Assembly (NCBI GenBank): GCA_948567375.1
Contig: OX419755.1
Location: 3,601,001-3,665,000 of the forward strand
Source: Lunularia cruciata
Taxonomy: Eukaryota; Streptophyta; Marchantiopsida; Lunulariales; Lunulariaceae
Direction: 5' to 3'
DNA: 64,000 nt
Positions 13,001 to 25,940 of the stretch are shown here, one piece after another; position 1 is the stretch's first letter; each line of letters starts with the position of its first letter. A program made the translations under genes and the position numbers. Below the pieces are notes generated by a model that did no database searches, had not been told where the DNA came from, and worked only from the letters and a program-made list of their open reading frames with translations.

Positions 13001-13765
13001 AAAGACTTAGAGCTAGATCATATGAGCATCTCACTTCATTAGGTTCACCTCTTTGTGATCTTTTGATCTTGGATAGTTATGCACTCTCTTATTGTAGGAC
13101 CATCTACATGGTACAATCCATCCTCCTTACTTCAGTTCTTATAGGGAAGAGAGATCATCATGCACTTGGTCATTTGACCCCTTGATGATAGCTTCTAACA
13201 GATTTGTCCATGATGATCAACATGTTATTAGTTGGGTATGAGATATGAGAGTGAGGCAAACTGAACATGCAAATAAATGTACAATCATAAATATGATACT
13301 TATGATGTGGATAAATGTGTATTCCCTAAGGCTAGTCACTATGCTTGAGGAGAAGAAGGTGAAGAAGATGAGGGAGATGCAATATGGAGAGATGCAACAT
13401 CTATGTGTAAATTGTATCTTCAAGTTTACATTCGTATACATCATGTTGAATCCTAAATGGACTCAATGACCACCAAAGGTGCCACTCACTATAATCCAAT
13501 GGTCAGTGCCTGATAATGCTAGCTAAAAAATCATATGGATCACTATAAGAACTCAATCTACTAGATATCCACTCCTCTTCTATATCATGTGATATGTATC
13601 ATATTTTTGATTCTACATTTATTTCCATTTTCACTCTACTTCACTCTCATACCTCATATCACATGAATGTGAATCCATTTAACCACATAAAATTTATTCA
13701 CTATGCATGGGCACCACCTCGCACCTACAAGCGCCAACCATACACAATGGGTGCCATCATGTGCC
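10040..13765. other. Decayed transposon-like DNA, no intact gene
   Basis: No ORF is longer than about 100 codons. Some stretches still look like former coding sequence broken by stops. Near 11475-11595 the plus strand reads an acidic tail (SEGEEEIIDDEDGEDEEG), and near 12055-12130 it reads a charged LEYESRFVEL segment. They do not match a family I can name. The position between a Harbinger remnant and the 228-codon ORF at 14.9-15.6 kb suggests one or more old DNA transposons. Confidence 0.35.
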
Positions 13766-13768
13766 TCC

Positions 13769-14010
13769 CATATCCAACTAATATCATTGGGTGCCATCAT
13801 GCACATTATGCATTCTTTGGCATGTGTCAGCAAGTGTCTCTTGATGAGCAAGTGGTGACAAGCACCAATGTGTACCATAGCAACCCTTGCATATCCAACT
13901 AGAATCATTTGGCACCATCAAAAATCTTACACATTCTTTGACGGGCATCAACAAGCATCTCTTGATGAGCAAGAACTGATGAGTGCCAATGCGTGCCATT
14001 TTGGGGATTG
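13769..14010 (+). repeat. Two imperfect tandem units of about 121 bp
   Basis: CATATCCAACTA at 13769 and again at 13890 start two units with the same word order. The words are ATCATT.GG.(T/C)(G/A)CCATCA, CATTCTTTG, CAAG.(G/A)TCTCTTGATGAGCAAG and CCAATG.GT(A/G)CCAT. A weaker GGGTGCCATCATG word lies just ahead, from about 13750. The ORFs over this stretch on both strands are explained by the repeat. Confidence 0.65.
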
Positions 14011-14498
14011 GTTGGGGTAGTTGAGGTTTAGTTGGGTACCTTATGCCCTTTTAACCACCAACAAGCATCTCCATGCGACTATTTCTTTTTAGCATTGAGG
14101 ATTAGAAGTCTTTTTGGAGTGGCTTTTTGGACTTTTTGAAGTTTGATAAGGGTCCTTGTTCTAGCAATCTAAGCACTTACACAAAATCTCAAGTCTCATA
14201 CACTTAAGCACAATACACTTATCAACAATCATTACACATTAGATCACAAAGGTATCAAACTTGATCTTTGATATAAATATAATTTGGTTACATAGAAATG
14301 CCTTCCATGGTGGTACATATTTGCTATCACAAGAGTATGAATTTGGAACATGATGTTTTGGCTCGGGATTGTAACGTGAAGCAAAAGGCTTGATTTCTTG
14401 ATGAACTTGAGTTAGAACTTTGAAATACTAACTTATTTCCTTGGGAGATTTTCCTTTTCATAAGAGACTCATTTTGATTTCAGGAGTGCACTTTGACT

Positions 14499-15619
14499 CT
14501 AGACTATCTCCTTGAACATATGTATATTTGTCCTAGCTTTGCTTTTATCAGCACTCAATTTCTTCTCAATCTTGATGTTCATCTTCTTGATCTCTAATCT
14601 AACACACATAACTTCCATTTTCATCAATGTTTTCTCTTTTTTCTTCATGTTAGTGGCTTCTAGTTTAGCTAGTTGTAACCTCTCCCTAGATTCTATAGTG
14701 TTCATCTTCAACATGGTGATTTTTGCTAAATCTTACGACAAAGACATACTTGGTGACATCTAGGATACCTTACCTATGGATGTTCCACTTTTTCTTCTCT
14801 TTGGGTCACATTCTCCTTCTTTGTGAAGGAAAGTGCACTCTGACCCATCCCTTGTAGAAGCTAGTGGAGTTGGTATAACAAAAGGTGACCCTCAACTAGT
14901 GCAACAAATTGTGATTCCTTGGGTGTACCAACTTAGATTCCATTCTCCAAGCACTCCATGTAAACACTAGCTAAAATTTCCACCCCTTGGGTGTTTGGGA
15001 CAAAATGGGGCACAAGTCGAGGAGCACCGCCTCCGGAGGAGATAGGGAATTGAGAGCCTATCAAGATGGTTTCTTCATATTCAAGAACCTCCTTGGCAAC
15101 AACCTTGCATGAATTGGGATTTAAATCTCCCAAACTTACCATAGTAAGTGGAGTAATGTTGGCTCTATTCCCAAACATGGCTTCCATTCTAGCAAAATGT
15201 ATGCATATTCCATTCAATTTATAGTCTATAGTTCTCCACACTTTGCCATATTCTTTTTCTGTGAGTCCTTCTCTAGTAGACTTGTTTTTCAACTCTTGAG
15301 CTTCTTTGTACAATTTCATATACGTCAACCGTTTCTTGTATAATCTATCACATGTCATAGAAGTAGGAAATCTTTGCCCCTCCCGATCCAAGAATGTGAC
15401 CATGAAACTAAAAGCAATGGATTTCTGAATGTGCTTTTTGCAATTCCCACCATGAATCTGTGCAAAATGATTGAGGTCTTCCAAATTATCCAAAATTTGG
15501 CCATAATGGTAGGTTACCATGCATAACCATTCATCTTCTTTTGTTTTGCTTGGCATGGAAGATGTGATCCTCAACAATTCTCCAAACGTCACTAATGATT
15601 GTATTGGTTGCGAATCCAA
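14499..15619 (-). pseudogene. Probable transposon-associated protein gene, broken after 228 codons
   Basis: The minus strand is open from 15619 to 14933 (228 codons from a Met-type start; it begins MDSQPIQSLVTFGELL). After the stop, another frame continues to about 14499 with VIPTPLASTRDGSEC and then a strongly charged helical tail (ERLQLAKLEATNMKKKEK, KKMNIKIEKKL). A globular N-terminal part followed by a Lys/Glu coiled coil resembles the second, DNA-binding protein of some plant DNA transposons. I do not recognise the family with confidence. Its neighbourhood of decayed transposons supports a mobile-element origin. It could instead be a diverged host gene that has recently lost its 3' end. 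Confidence 0.4.
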
Positions 15620-17140
15620 ATGTAAGTCTTAAGGTCTTGGTTTTGCATCCAAATGTGAGCATGCAATGCAATCAGATACTTGATCTCCCATTGCATAATT
15701 TTCAATGCATTTTGGGAGTAAAATTTCTCACCCTCAATCAATTTGTTGATTGCCACCGGCCGAGCGACGGGGATAATTTTCCATAGCTCTTGGTCTCCTT
15801 TGCCGCACTAATCTATTCAAAAGAACCACCACAACAATTCAAAACTACTAAACCCATCATGTAGTTTATTGACATGTGAAAAGGGTATTAGCACACACCA
15901 ATGAAATCTACACCAATGGTGAATTCTCATTCAAACAGTTCAAGGAGGAGGCATGTTTTGGAGCAGGTAGGTATCTGCCAAAAAATCATGAATCACCCTC
16001 CAAAAAATAGCAACCTGATTAGTAAGCCACATTACCTCTCTTGACTAACACTTATTTTGATATGGCACACCTAAACATCTTGCCTGAGATTTGTTCCGAC
16101 CAGCTCTTGCACTAAATATCCATTACATCCTTTGGGGGTTGGTGATTAGCATTTCATCACACTACAGAGTTCACTAAAAATGGTTATGAAATTTGTTATT
16201 TATCTTGGAGATATCCAGCATAACTATTTCCAGCATAACCCCCTGGTGTATATCTTTCAACGAAATCACAATAACCAATCACCTTTATTTCCTCAGCATC
16301 CATTCCGATCTCTACTGTCAGGACAGTAGAGGACCGTAGGCTCTTCAATCAGTTTCCTTTAAACTCTTTCGCTATCCAAAACCACATATCCCTTCTTGAA
16401 TCATGACACTTGCTACACAAATCATGTCTTCCTACGTCTAGACTTATGAGTTCATCGAACAAAGTACAGCACATGAAACGTGAATTTGGGAACAGTTTCT
16501 CACTGTTTTGCAGTTGGGCAGGAAATAAGAAGAAGTCAAGAAAGTGACTGATACGTCAGATATGGAATATCACAAACTATGCAGCTGAAGAATCTTCTTA
16601 TGCCTTCTATATTAGTTGAAGGCATCCACTGTTTCTCCAATAAAAGAAACTAGATTGTTGTTCAGTAGTATTAAGAAGTTTGTTTTACTCGGTTTCATAA
16701 TGTTCTTCACCTACAGTCCAAGGTTGCAGCATTTGTTTCGAAGTTTCTCATGAGTTTGACCAAATCAATGACGTTGAAAATGATCTACACTCGTCCATGT
16801 GAACTAGAAATTAAGACCCGAATGAACAGTTCAATCTCTAGAGCAATTTTTATCACATTGTGATAAAATAACAAGATTCTACGAGATGCACAGAACCAAG
16901 TATACTTCTAGTGATATCATAAACAGTTCGAGATATCATCTTACAGTGACATCATATTTTAGTGTTACAAAACAGTCAGAGAGGCAATCTCCTAACTTTG
17001 GGCGTGAATGGTTTCTACATTTCGAACTACTTCACATGCAGGATAATACACTTAGAATTCGAGACGAAATTATACTGCTTTCCACTGTAGCTTGGACCAC
17101 ATCCCTCTCCGCGAATAGAAACCAGAGACGAAAACGGCTC
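15620..17140. other. Intergenic DNA, nothing recognised
   Basis: AT-rich sequence with ORFs below 90 codons and no motif, repeat or exon pattern that I can support. Confidence 0.4.
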
Positions 17141-17144
17141 TAAA

Positions 17145-17520
17145 CAGCGGTAGAGGGCGTGCGAAAGCTGTTTCCCCAGCCACTGAAACCGAGCCGATAG
17201 AGGTCTGACACGCGCGACGACCGCGGAGACCAGTCCCATTGACCGTCATGACGGCAACTGCATAAAGAACGTGTGGACCGTTCCTCTGTAGGCACCAGCA
17301 CCTGCGACCGCGACAGAGTTGAGGGTAACGAGTTTGGTGGACGTACGGCCGCTTTGGGGAGTCGATCGTAGCCTACAACCCGCCGGATTGAATCGTGCGG
17401 GAACGATGGTGTTCAAGCTGCCCCGGAATCGCTTGCGACGCACGCAGCAGCCGCCCGCTTGGTGCGCGCGACTGGAAGAATATTCGATAATGTCACGTGC
17501 TCCCACTGTTTGATCAACTC
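17145..17520. other. CpG-rich island in AT-rich DNA
   Basis: This stretch is much richer in GC and in CpG than its flanks, with many CGCG, GCGAC, CGACCG and GCCGC words. Both strands are open through it (17319-17513 plus, 17246-17668 minus, 140 codons). That can be a side effect of the composition, because stop codons are AT-rich. The minus-strand product is Arg/Ser-rich and matches nothing I know. CpG retention suggests the DNA is not methylated: a promoter, a young insertion or foreign DNA are options. Confidence 0.5.
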
Positions 17521-18064
17521 TCAGGTTCTTAACGGCTATCCGAACGCTGTACCTTCCAGTGACTACGTCGTAGACTATATACTCCCTTCCGTGGTTGGAA
17601 AGAGTTAAAAGTTGGGCACCAGTATTTATCCTGTACAACATCGTGCCCCAGTGTTTCTTTTTATTCAAATTGAATAGTTATTCCATTACCGATGTAAATT
17701 TCAGCGTCAATGTTCCCTAGCAATTATGTCCATTTAAATGTCATTGGATTCTAACAAGAATCCACAGAGGATTGTAACCAAGCTTTAAAAGATATGCTGA
17801 TACCATGCGGCTTGACGAATCAAGTCCAAGTCTCCTCGTGATGCGACAAAAGCCCCGTTCAAAATGTACAAACAAATAGAATCCAGTGCTAAATTAAGTT
17901 GGAATCTATTTTATCCTATTAGCATTAATGAGTTAGAATTCAGGTCATGGAGTTGATATTATGTTTGTCCTCCTTATTACCTTATTAGCATTAATGAGTT
18001 GGAGTTGAGCTCATGGACTTGATATGTGGTTATTCTCCTTGCCAAACAATTTGAATATATGTAA

Positions 18065-18095
18065 TTATATATAATGTATAATGTATATATATCAT

Positions 18096-18146
<51 letters not shown>
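18065..18146. repeat. AT/TA microsatellite
   Basis: It is mixed TATA/TGTATA sequence ending in a long uninterrupted AT alternation (about 18093-18143). It directly abuts the minus-strand family A copy at 18150. Confidence 0.9.
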
Positions 18147-18149
<3 letters not shown>

Positions 18150-18205
18150 GATGGGGTCTTCCCATAATTCATTTTTTCTACGCGGTCGTCCTTTCTATTC
18201 CTCCT
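18150..18205 (-). repeat. Dispersed repeat family A, copy 3 (fragment)
   Basis: On the minus strand it contains GACCGCGTAGAAAAAAT followed by ATGGGAAGACCCCATC, the same words in the same order as the copy at 4750-4790. Only about 55 bp are kept, next to the AT microsatellite. Confidence 0.65.
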
Positions 18206-20190
18206 CAAAAATTTGAATATATGTTTAGCATTGTCATGTTTCGATTGAATATTTCTTCAGGTTTCTATCGTGGTTGGATGACCCTGATTAAGATGCTGGT
18301 TGGTGAAGCAGTGGCAATATTTTTCTAGGAGAAAGTTTATCATCCAAGACAAATTAAGTGGTCATTGACTGGTTGGTACAACTGAAGCTGCTGTCATTTC
18401 CATCGGCAAGAAGTAGGAAACAAAATATTACCTGCAAAAGTACAAGAAAAAACAAGCAAAGGAGAAAAGGTCGTCTAGTGTCTTTCCATAGCGTAATGTA
18501 TATAAAGCTCCATTTTCTAAGTCAAAAAGTGCTGCATCTACACATTTAACTTGCTTTGGACTTAGCAATGATGTTCATTTGTACTATATGCATGTTCAAC
18601 GCTGTGGTTTGTACTCACAAAAAAGTTGTTCCCGGGTAGTGAGAAAATTAGGCGGGGACAATGATCTGGAGTTTTAATCCCTCTCCTGGACCACTAAGTG
18701 ACCCCGTCCTGCAAAGAAGAAAAAAGAGAATGGAAAAGGGTATTCAAAGAAGTAGTCACATGATAAGTATCAAACTACAAGCGAAAAGGATACTGAAGCT
18801 ACATCGTGTAATATCGAATATCTTGAGAGGAGATCCAACCAAACAATTGCATATATTCTCCTACTATGTTTGAATAACACAAAGTAACACCACTTGACGA
18901 AGGAAATGGTATAGTTTTGTCTAAAATCTTCTTGGGAACTAACCTTACTTTGGCTAAAACCAACTAATGTTGTTACTTGAATTATACAAAATGTACAGAG
19001 TATCTGAACTAATCTACTCTGACTGTACTGTGTTGTGTCCCGGGAACACCCTGACTCTGACACGTATGCATTGTGGGGAATGTGTAGGACAGCGTAGCAG
19101 ATCAAGGACAATGATGGGTTCTGGAAGCCGACAGGGACAATAGAGAAATAAAGTTTTATATTCCCACTAATAAGAGTTCAAAGTACGGGACTTTGTCTTA
19201 ATTACCACAGTCGCTGTAATCAGATAATTAAGTAAAGCTTCGAAGAAGCAGACTTCGCTTTTCTCGTGTTCCCTTGTTCCGACTAATCTGACCCGAACTT
19301 TCGTTCGGTCTGGAATCTGGGAACTCCATTGATACGTTATTCGGTCTGGGATTCCACAACCCACGTAGATCCCACCTTGGGAGATTCGAATATTGTGACC
19401 CTCTCTTTGTTATTAGATAACGTAGTGTGGTAATAGAATGTTGTATAGATTAAGTGACTTGTGAGTTATAAGTCTGACACTAAAAGGAACTTGTTATCTA
19501 ATGTTTCCCACGGACGATACAATGAGAGGCCTCCGGTTCGAGGACATTTCTATTTATATTTATGCTCCTGTATAGCTTTAATGTTAAATTCTCCTTCCTG
19601 AGTTTTATCAATCGCCCGCGAGATTTTGAGTATCGTTTGCTTATGATTCTATGTATCTAGTCCTCAAGATACGGTCCTCCTCTTTTCCTCAATCCAGTTA
19701 CGCACTTGCGAATAGACATTAGGTCCAAGAGTGCTTTAATTAACTTTTGTAAGTCTTGTTCCCTGTTCGTTTGGGGACGAGTTAGTTTATATACTTAAGA
19801 ACTGCAAAACTACTTCATCGATGAGACGAAAGGAAAAAAAAGCTTCAGATGATGCAGTTGAGGAACGTTTTTTAAGTACATTAAATTCTTAAGCCATTTG
19901 AGCATTCTATGAATTTATTTCCTTCAAATCTCGCCAAACTAGCATGAGGTTGGTTTATCACTTTATTTCTAAAGCAAAACTACATAATAAAGTAACCATG
20001 TGAAGTCAAAAGGTATTAGTTTACCAAACGTTTGGAACTATCCAAACAAAAGTGACAAACGTCCTTTGACTAGTACAATCGAGAAGTTTCACTAATTTCT
20101 AGGTTTTAGTCAAGAGTCTCACTTATAACGTGCACCTTCCGTCATAAACTGATATGTTCTTTGTAGACTTTCCTTTCTAGACTTCTCGAC
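18206..20190. other. Intergenic DNA, nothing recognised
   Basis: Short ORFs only (18358-18549, 18661-18873, and 18770-19111 on the minus strand). None shows motifs or exon borders. A TCGGTCTGG word recurs at about 19303 and 19342 but does not extend into a clear repeat. Confidence 0.4.
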
Positions 20191-21626
20191 GTGAGTCCAC
20201 ATGACGTGCAGGGACGTGGACCTCGGATTCAGAAAGCAGAGCAAATACGTCATTTCCTAATTCAGTCAGTAAAGCTTATACCTGCATGTAACTGGAATTG
20301 TGATGAGGCTGAATCTCAAGCGCGAGCATTCTATGAGTTCCTCGGTCTAAATCCTACCAAACCGATAAGTCATGCAGCAAGGAAGTTGGTAAGTTGACAC
20401 AGCCCATGGATCCGTGATTTAACAAAGTACCAATCCATCAGTCACGTCAAGGAACCATTACTGTATGTTGTGATGATATTAAGGCTCCTTATGTCATAAA
20501 AAGAAAAGCGTGGGAGCATGTAAACACCCACATACTAACATGTTCCTCAAAATGCATAAAGTAATGGCATTGTTGGAACTTCTTTTTATGGTCAGCTCTA
20601 GAAAATAAATGCAGATACTGTTTTGAATCTTCACCCATGCTCATATAAACGACCCATGCAAACACAGTGAAGTTCCTTTTAATCAAGTTACACATTAACA
20701 GTATTCTAGATGTTGACCAGGAGGTTAACGTCTAGAACTTTGGGACAGAAATATGTACAGTAAAGTAACCTCACTTGAATTTATCTAGACGTTCATATAG
20801 GATTGGGGAATCGCTTGATATGGCAACGCAGTTCTAGAATCTCATGACATATCATACGTAATGCTGCGGTTCATATAGGTAGTTTGTCAAAGGGGATAGT
20901 TAAGTCCATCCACCCTTTTACTATAGCGACACACCTTACTTATTGGAAAGGAGTTTATTGTTACTTTGAGTCATCTCGATATCGATAGTGCATTAATGGA
21001 ATTTTGTGGAAATCCGGACGGTGTGATACAATACCATAGTCTTTTGTGAGGAGGATGTGGAGGGCGCTCAAGCAGTACTGCTCAAGCACCATCCAATGTA
21101 CTCGGTGGCCTGCATGCTTGAAAATCAAATAATAATTGAAGGATTTAGAGTTGCTAACTAATTTTGGTCTGTTTGTTGCAGAGTACTTGAAGTTCTGGAA
21201 GAACCAATTGAGTCATGGAAGAGTGAGTGGGATATACTTGAACATGTTAAACACAGATTATGAAGATCCAGAGAACTCTGCCACTTCTCAAGACATGTAG
21301 AATTAGTTCAGGATCCAAGAAACTCTTTGCAGCATCCCCTTGAGGTTCAAGCCCTCAGATAGACTCGTCACACATGAACAGTCTAACATTGCCATTTCTC
21401 TTGCAGATATGGGTACCGTTTCCAAAGTTAAGTCTTCCTCACCCAAGTTTTGCTGCACGATTCATATTGCAAGTCATAGCAGGCAGTTTTGGTCATCGAG
21501 TGTTCTATGTTGATAGGCCAAGTAGTCTTTGTCAAAGCCCTTCCCGATCCAAGTTTTCTACATGAGCTAGACGCTACTGCTTATGATACACAGTACAATG
21601 TTGTGGTCGATGTACTATTGAATGTG
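20191..21626 (+). other. Exon-like segments of an unrecognised gene or gene remnant
   Basis: Three pieces look like exons. At 20191-20390 a frame reading ...ARAFYEFLGLNPTKPISHAA ends at a GTAAGT donor. At about 21181-21222 a TTTGTTGCAG acceptor precedes VLEVLEEPIESW, with a GTGAGT donor following. At 21489-21626 a frame with GQVVFVKALPDPSF and DATAYDTQYNVVVDVLLNV ends at GTAAGT. I do not recognise the protein, and the phases between the pieces were not reconciled. It may be a real small gene, a pseudogene fragment or coincidence. The surrounding AT-rich DNA and the lack of further exons favour a remnant. Confidence 0.25.
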
Positions 21627-22404
21627 GTAAGTATTACACTTGTATTGTTGGGTACTTGTTTTCATCCTTTTCTATTCAGTATGCATGCATCTTTTTATTC
21701 ATCAGCAAAGTTCAATAATGCGGTGAGTTGGCAGCTTGTGGACAGCTTCATTTATCTACTAAGCAGACAACTTCATTAATCACCTTTGGTATTGTGTCAC
21801 GTGAGTCTAGACTCACACGAAATTCCATAAATGTGCTATTGTGACGATCCAAAGTTGCAGCAACTTCCCCTTTAGTCAAGTAGGGAGGTCAATTTAGTAA
21901 AAAAAAGGTGAGTGTATTTAACAATCCTCTATTGTATATGTGTACTCAAAGTAGTGATTGACATTATCTATTTCTGCTCAATTCAATTCTCAAAGGTGAA
22001 TCCTTCTTCCTATCATTAACTGTGGAATGTGGAGCAAGACTTCTTAATGAGATTTAAGCCAAATTGCAATCTAACTTTTCATACTATTTATATAAGTTTC
22101 CTTCTTAGTTTTGGTCCTTTACTCCAACTTTTCAAGTAGAAGAGATAAGAACCTGAAATTGTAATAATTGTCATGTATAACATTTAAATATAAGTTAGAA
22201 CGATAGATTTATGCAATTATGTTTCAATTGCATGTATTTAGGTTGGTTATATTGTGAGTAGCTCATGAAATGCCTAACCATGATCTATGAAAACGTGGTT
22301 ATAGTTATAGTTTCAAGAAGGTCAAACTTAAGCATGATAAAAAAAAACCAAATCACATTTCAATCAAACCTTTCATTTTTGTCAAGGGAGAATATCTTTT
22401 AGCA

Positions 22405-22760
22405 TAGGATAACAAAAATAATAGGAAGATCCTCCTCAAGGGGAACATGGATAAAACCTAATTGGTAAGATAGGGCTAAGCACAAAATGAAAAAATTTTT
22501 ACTATTATATCTAGAATGTTCAAACTATAAAGTCAAATATTCTATAGATAAAAGGTAAAATGGAACTAAGCCCAAATAGTATTAAAATGAGAAATCTATC
22601 CTTATATAGTCACAATGTCAAAATATGAAAGTCAAATGGTCTACATAGATAAGTCAAATGGTCTAAATACCATTGGAGCATCCAAAGAAATATTTCCTAA
22701 TGTGATTTCTCTCTTATGGATTGCATTATACCAGCCAATGCTTTTTGTAAAGCAATGGAT
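22405..22760 (+). repeat. Dispersed repeat family A, longer diverged copy 4
   Basis: It starts AGGATAACAAAAATAATAGGAAG, then has a reduced GGGCTAAGC hairpin word, AAATGGAACTAAGCCC, AAATGAGAAATCTATCC, GGAGCATCCAAAGAAA and TTATGGATTGCATT. The order matches 5518-5765. CpG and GC positions of the other copies are mostly lost here, so this copy is older or more methylated. Confidence 0.45.
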
Positions 22761-25700
22761 TCTTGTTTAAAGTGAGTTAAAAAATAGGAAAGTTAAAGTG
22801 GTACCTCTTGTTAAGCTCATGCACAATCCTTGATAAACAAACCAAATGTTAAATTTATAACTCAATATAACTCCAAGGCTAGAGGAACAAACAGTTGACT
22901 TGACTACATACCCTTGTACTTGGAGACCTTGGTTGTTGCAATTTTTCTTGCTACCCATCCAAGAGGATAGTTAATCACCATGTTTTGAAACTACACTATG
23001 TGTGGGATCCATAACCACAACATCCACTATTTTCAACTAATAATCTTAGACTATACACAAGTCTATGCCAACTTGTGTTATTTAAGATGCATACCAATGC
23101 TCCTCCAAGTGAACTATCCACTTTCTTGTATCATCTCAAACACTATATCTCCAATTGCATCTGTTTTACTGCTTTCAAATAATAGAATGGTTATGAATGC
23201 CCGTAGTTATTTACATTTATGGCAGATTTCACAAACAGCGATCCTGACCAAATAAGAATGGTTAAATATATTTTATCCACTCATAGATCTTTGTTGCATC
23301 TAAAGTGATACCACACTCAAAAACAAGTAGTGAAAATATAGATGGGTGGACCAAACCTTGGAAAAAGACCTCATTTTTATAGAAAAAGTACTCGATATGA
23401 GTTAAAAAGTTTTAACTTACTTAAAGTTTCTTAAAAGTCCTTGCTCTAATGATTATACCAAAGAGTATCATGAACTGAAAGGCTCTTAATTATGATAGGA
23501 ATGTTAGAGAAGAGAGAATTTTGCAAAGTAAGTAGGTCAATTGAATGAGTATACTAAATGACACATAAAAATCCCTTATTAGAAAAAAGGTCATCTACAT
23601 AAGAATATCCTTTACACAAGCAATATTGATCCTCAATGAATGTATAAGCCATCCTTAGATCCAATGCATCCTTTTGGTAGTTGGAGGTAAAGAGAAATAT
23701 ATAGAGTGTACCATGTGTCATACTTTGACATCTTCATTCTCAAGTCTACAAGATGAAACTTGATAACCAAGTGGTCAAAAGGTTGTGTAATCTAGTCTAG
23801 AAGGCAAAAAATGTATGTATTGTTTGCCATAGAAGAAAGGTTTAACCTGGTATGGCCAAAGTAGTAAAGAAAATATCTTTAAAATGAGCTATAGAGTATA
23901 GAGATTTCTCTAAAGAATCTACTTGTTGTGTATAAGCAATTTCTCAAGAATAGTTGCTCTCTCTTAATAAAAACCATTTTGTTAGTAAAGAGAAGAAGGA
24001 GAATCATAGAAGGACCATATAAAGGAAATAAGACTTAACAAGGATCCGCTAACCTCCCTAGATTCCCTAAAGATGGATATACACGAACACTATATTAAAA
24101 GCATTCTTAAATCTACTTGCAATTCAACCCAATCTAAGTCCTCATATGGACAAAGGTACTACATGAACTGAGAATAATGTTGATGGACAACATTACAATC
24201 AATAAGGCACAATAAGATATCTCAAATAACAAACACTCTAATGCTCCTTGTGTCTTCTCTAGTACAAGAAGTAGAATAGCACCTAACTCTTGACTAATTA
24301 ACATATGGATCTCTTCCTAGCTATTATTGTAACCACACAAGCAACCCAATAAAACCACTAGAAAGATAATGTACTTGGAAAGCAATCTAAGATGCAAAAA
24401 ATATGTTTTTCTTGCTTCATCATAAAGTACACAAAGAAGCTATGGTATAAGCATACATGGAAAATATTTTTAAATAGTCTCAAAATATAACTGGCTTGGG
24501 ATGCTAACCACTCTCACAACTTGATGAGTATACATGGAACAGTCAACAAAGGGATCAACATAACATGTGTAATCCCATATGCTAACAAAGTAATGTAATT
24601 GCACACTTGATATATGTATCCCAAGTATCCCATCATAGTCCTTTTATATCTTTCCCACTCGGGCCCTTAACCCTTGGAAAATAAAGAGTCTATGATGAGA
24701 GCATTGCATATCTCATTCCACTCTAACAACATCACATATATACCGAGAAATAAAGCAATAACTAACACAAAGGTAACAAAAGATATTTCATCTTGTATTT
24801 CAGTATCCATACAAAACCACTGTCCACTCCTAATCCCATAAGAGTAAACACTAACTCTCCAAACATTAAAAAATATTTCTATTCTTGATTCTATTTCTAT
24901 TTCTATTTCATATCTTTATAGTTTTAAACTAGATTCCAATAGAAACAAGATACAAAAGCTAAGAAATCAAAACAAAAAAATCAAAACTCATCTCCCTCTC
25001 CAAACATTGAAAACTATTTGTATTTCATATCTTTAAACTAGATTTCAATTGAACCACGATATACAAGCTAAGAGATTAAAAACAAAAAATCACAAACCCA
25101 TCACTCTCGTATTAAATAATCACTTAACGCCCTAAAACATCTGAATATTCTCATACATTTTCTACAAAATTCTCCATATCCTTACATTCAAACATCAATA
25201 AACCCCGAGAAACCAAAGAGAAACACTTTTTATTTTTTATAACATGTAATCCATAACCTAACTTACACTTTGAAATTGAGAAATTTCTATCAAGTCCGTC
25301 ACTCGCGGCGCTATAAAATAAAGAGACTTCGGGATCTGCAAAGCGCCGAACGGCATACTTTTGCTTTTATTTACACGAGTTTTTCTTCTGATGATTTTCC
25401 CGTATCTTTCCAGGACACTCCACATGAGTGTAGAGTATCCAAAAACGAGTAATCTTCCACCTAGAATATGCAGGGCACGATTTATAAGAGTGGGCAAACG
25501 AAGCTTCTGATGATACCTTCGTAAAAGTTAAAAGAGCTGAGGAAATGTATGACGTTGGGAAGAATATTGAAGGTCATGTGTTGGAATTTGCTGTCTCTAT
25601 GTTAATTTTGGACGCTTTGACTTCATTCAAATCTTTTCTTTCTATCCTTTTGGCTTAGACTTCTTCGGCATTATCTTACTGTATGGAAATCTAGACCAGT

Positions 25701-25940
25701 TTAAGTGGAGTAAATTATCAACCTCCGCCAGCTTAAGTCATGTGTGTTTCCAATGAGTATGTGGAAGCTCCCTTCATGTGTGACTATAATAATTACGTCT
25801 TGGAAATCACTAACTGCTGGTCAAAACTACTTTGGTGTACTCGATAATAATATGCTCCCAAAAGATGAGAAATAGTTCATTCTATCTCGTGCATCGGCCT
25901 TATTATCCCGGATATCAATGGTTTTAGAAGAATTTCTCCT
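22761..25940. other. AT-rich gene-poor DNA, probably decayed transposon
   Basis: More than 3 kb without an ORF above 85 codons. The base composition is strongly AT-biased, as expected from old methylated repeats. A short minus-strand stretch near 23590-23660 can be read as a reverse-transcriptase-like YVDD word, but with too little context to name it. Nothing else is supported. Confidence 0.35.

Noticed and set aside
13745-14010. CRISPR-like array
   Set aside because: Units are adjacent tandem repeats with no spacers, in a eukaryotic context.
23590-23660. Copia-type reverse transcriptase on the minus strand
   Set aside because: Only a YVDD-like word with a few residues of context; not enough to name an element.
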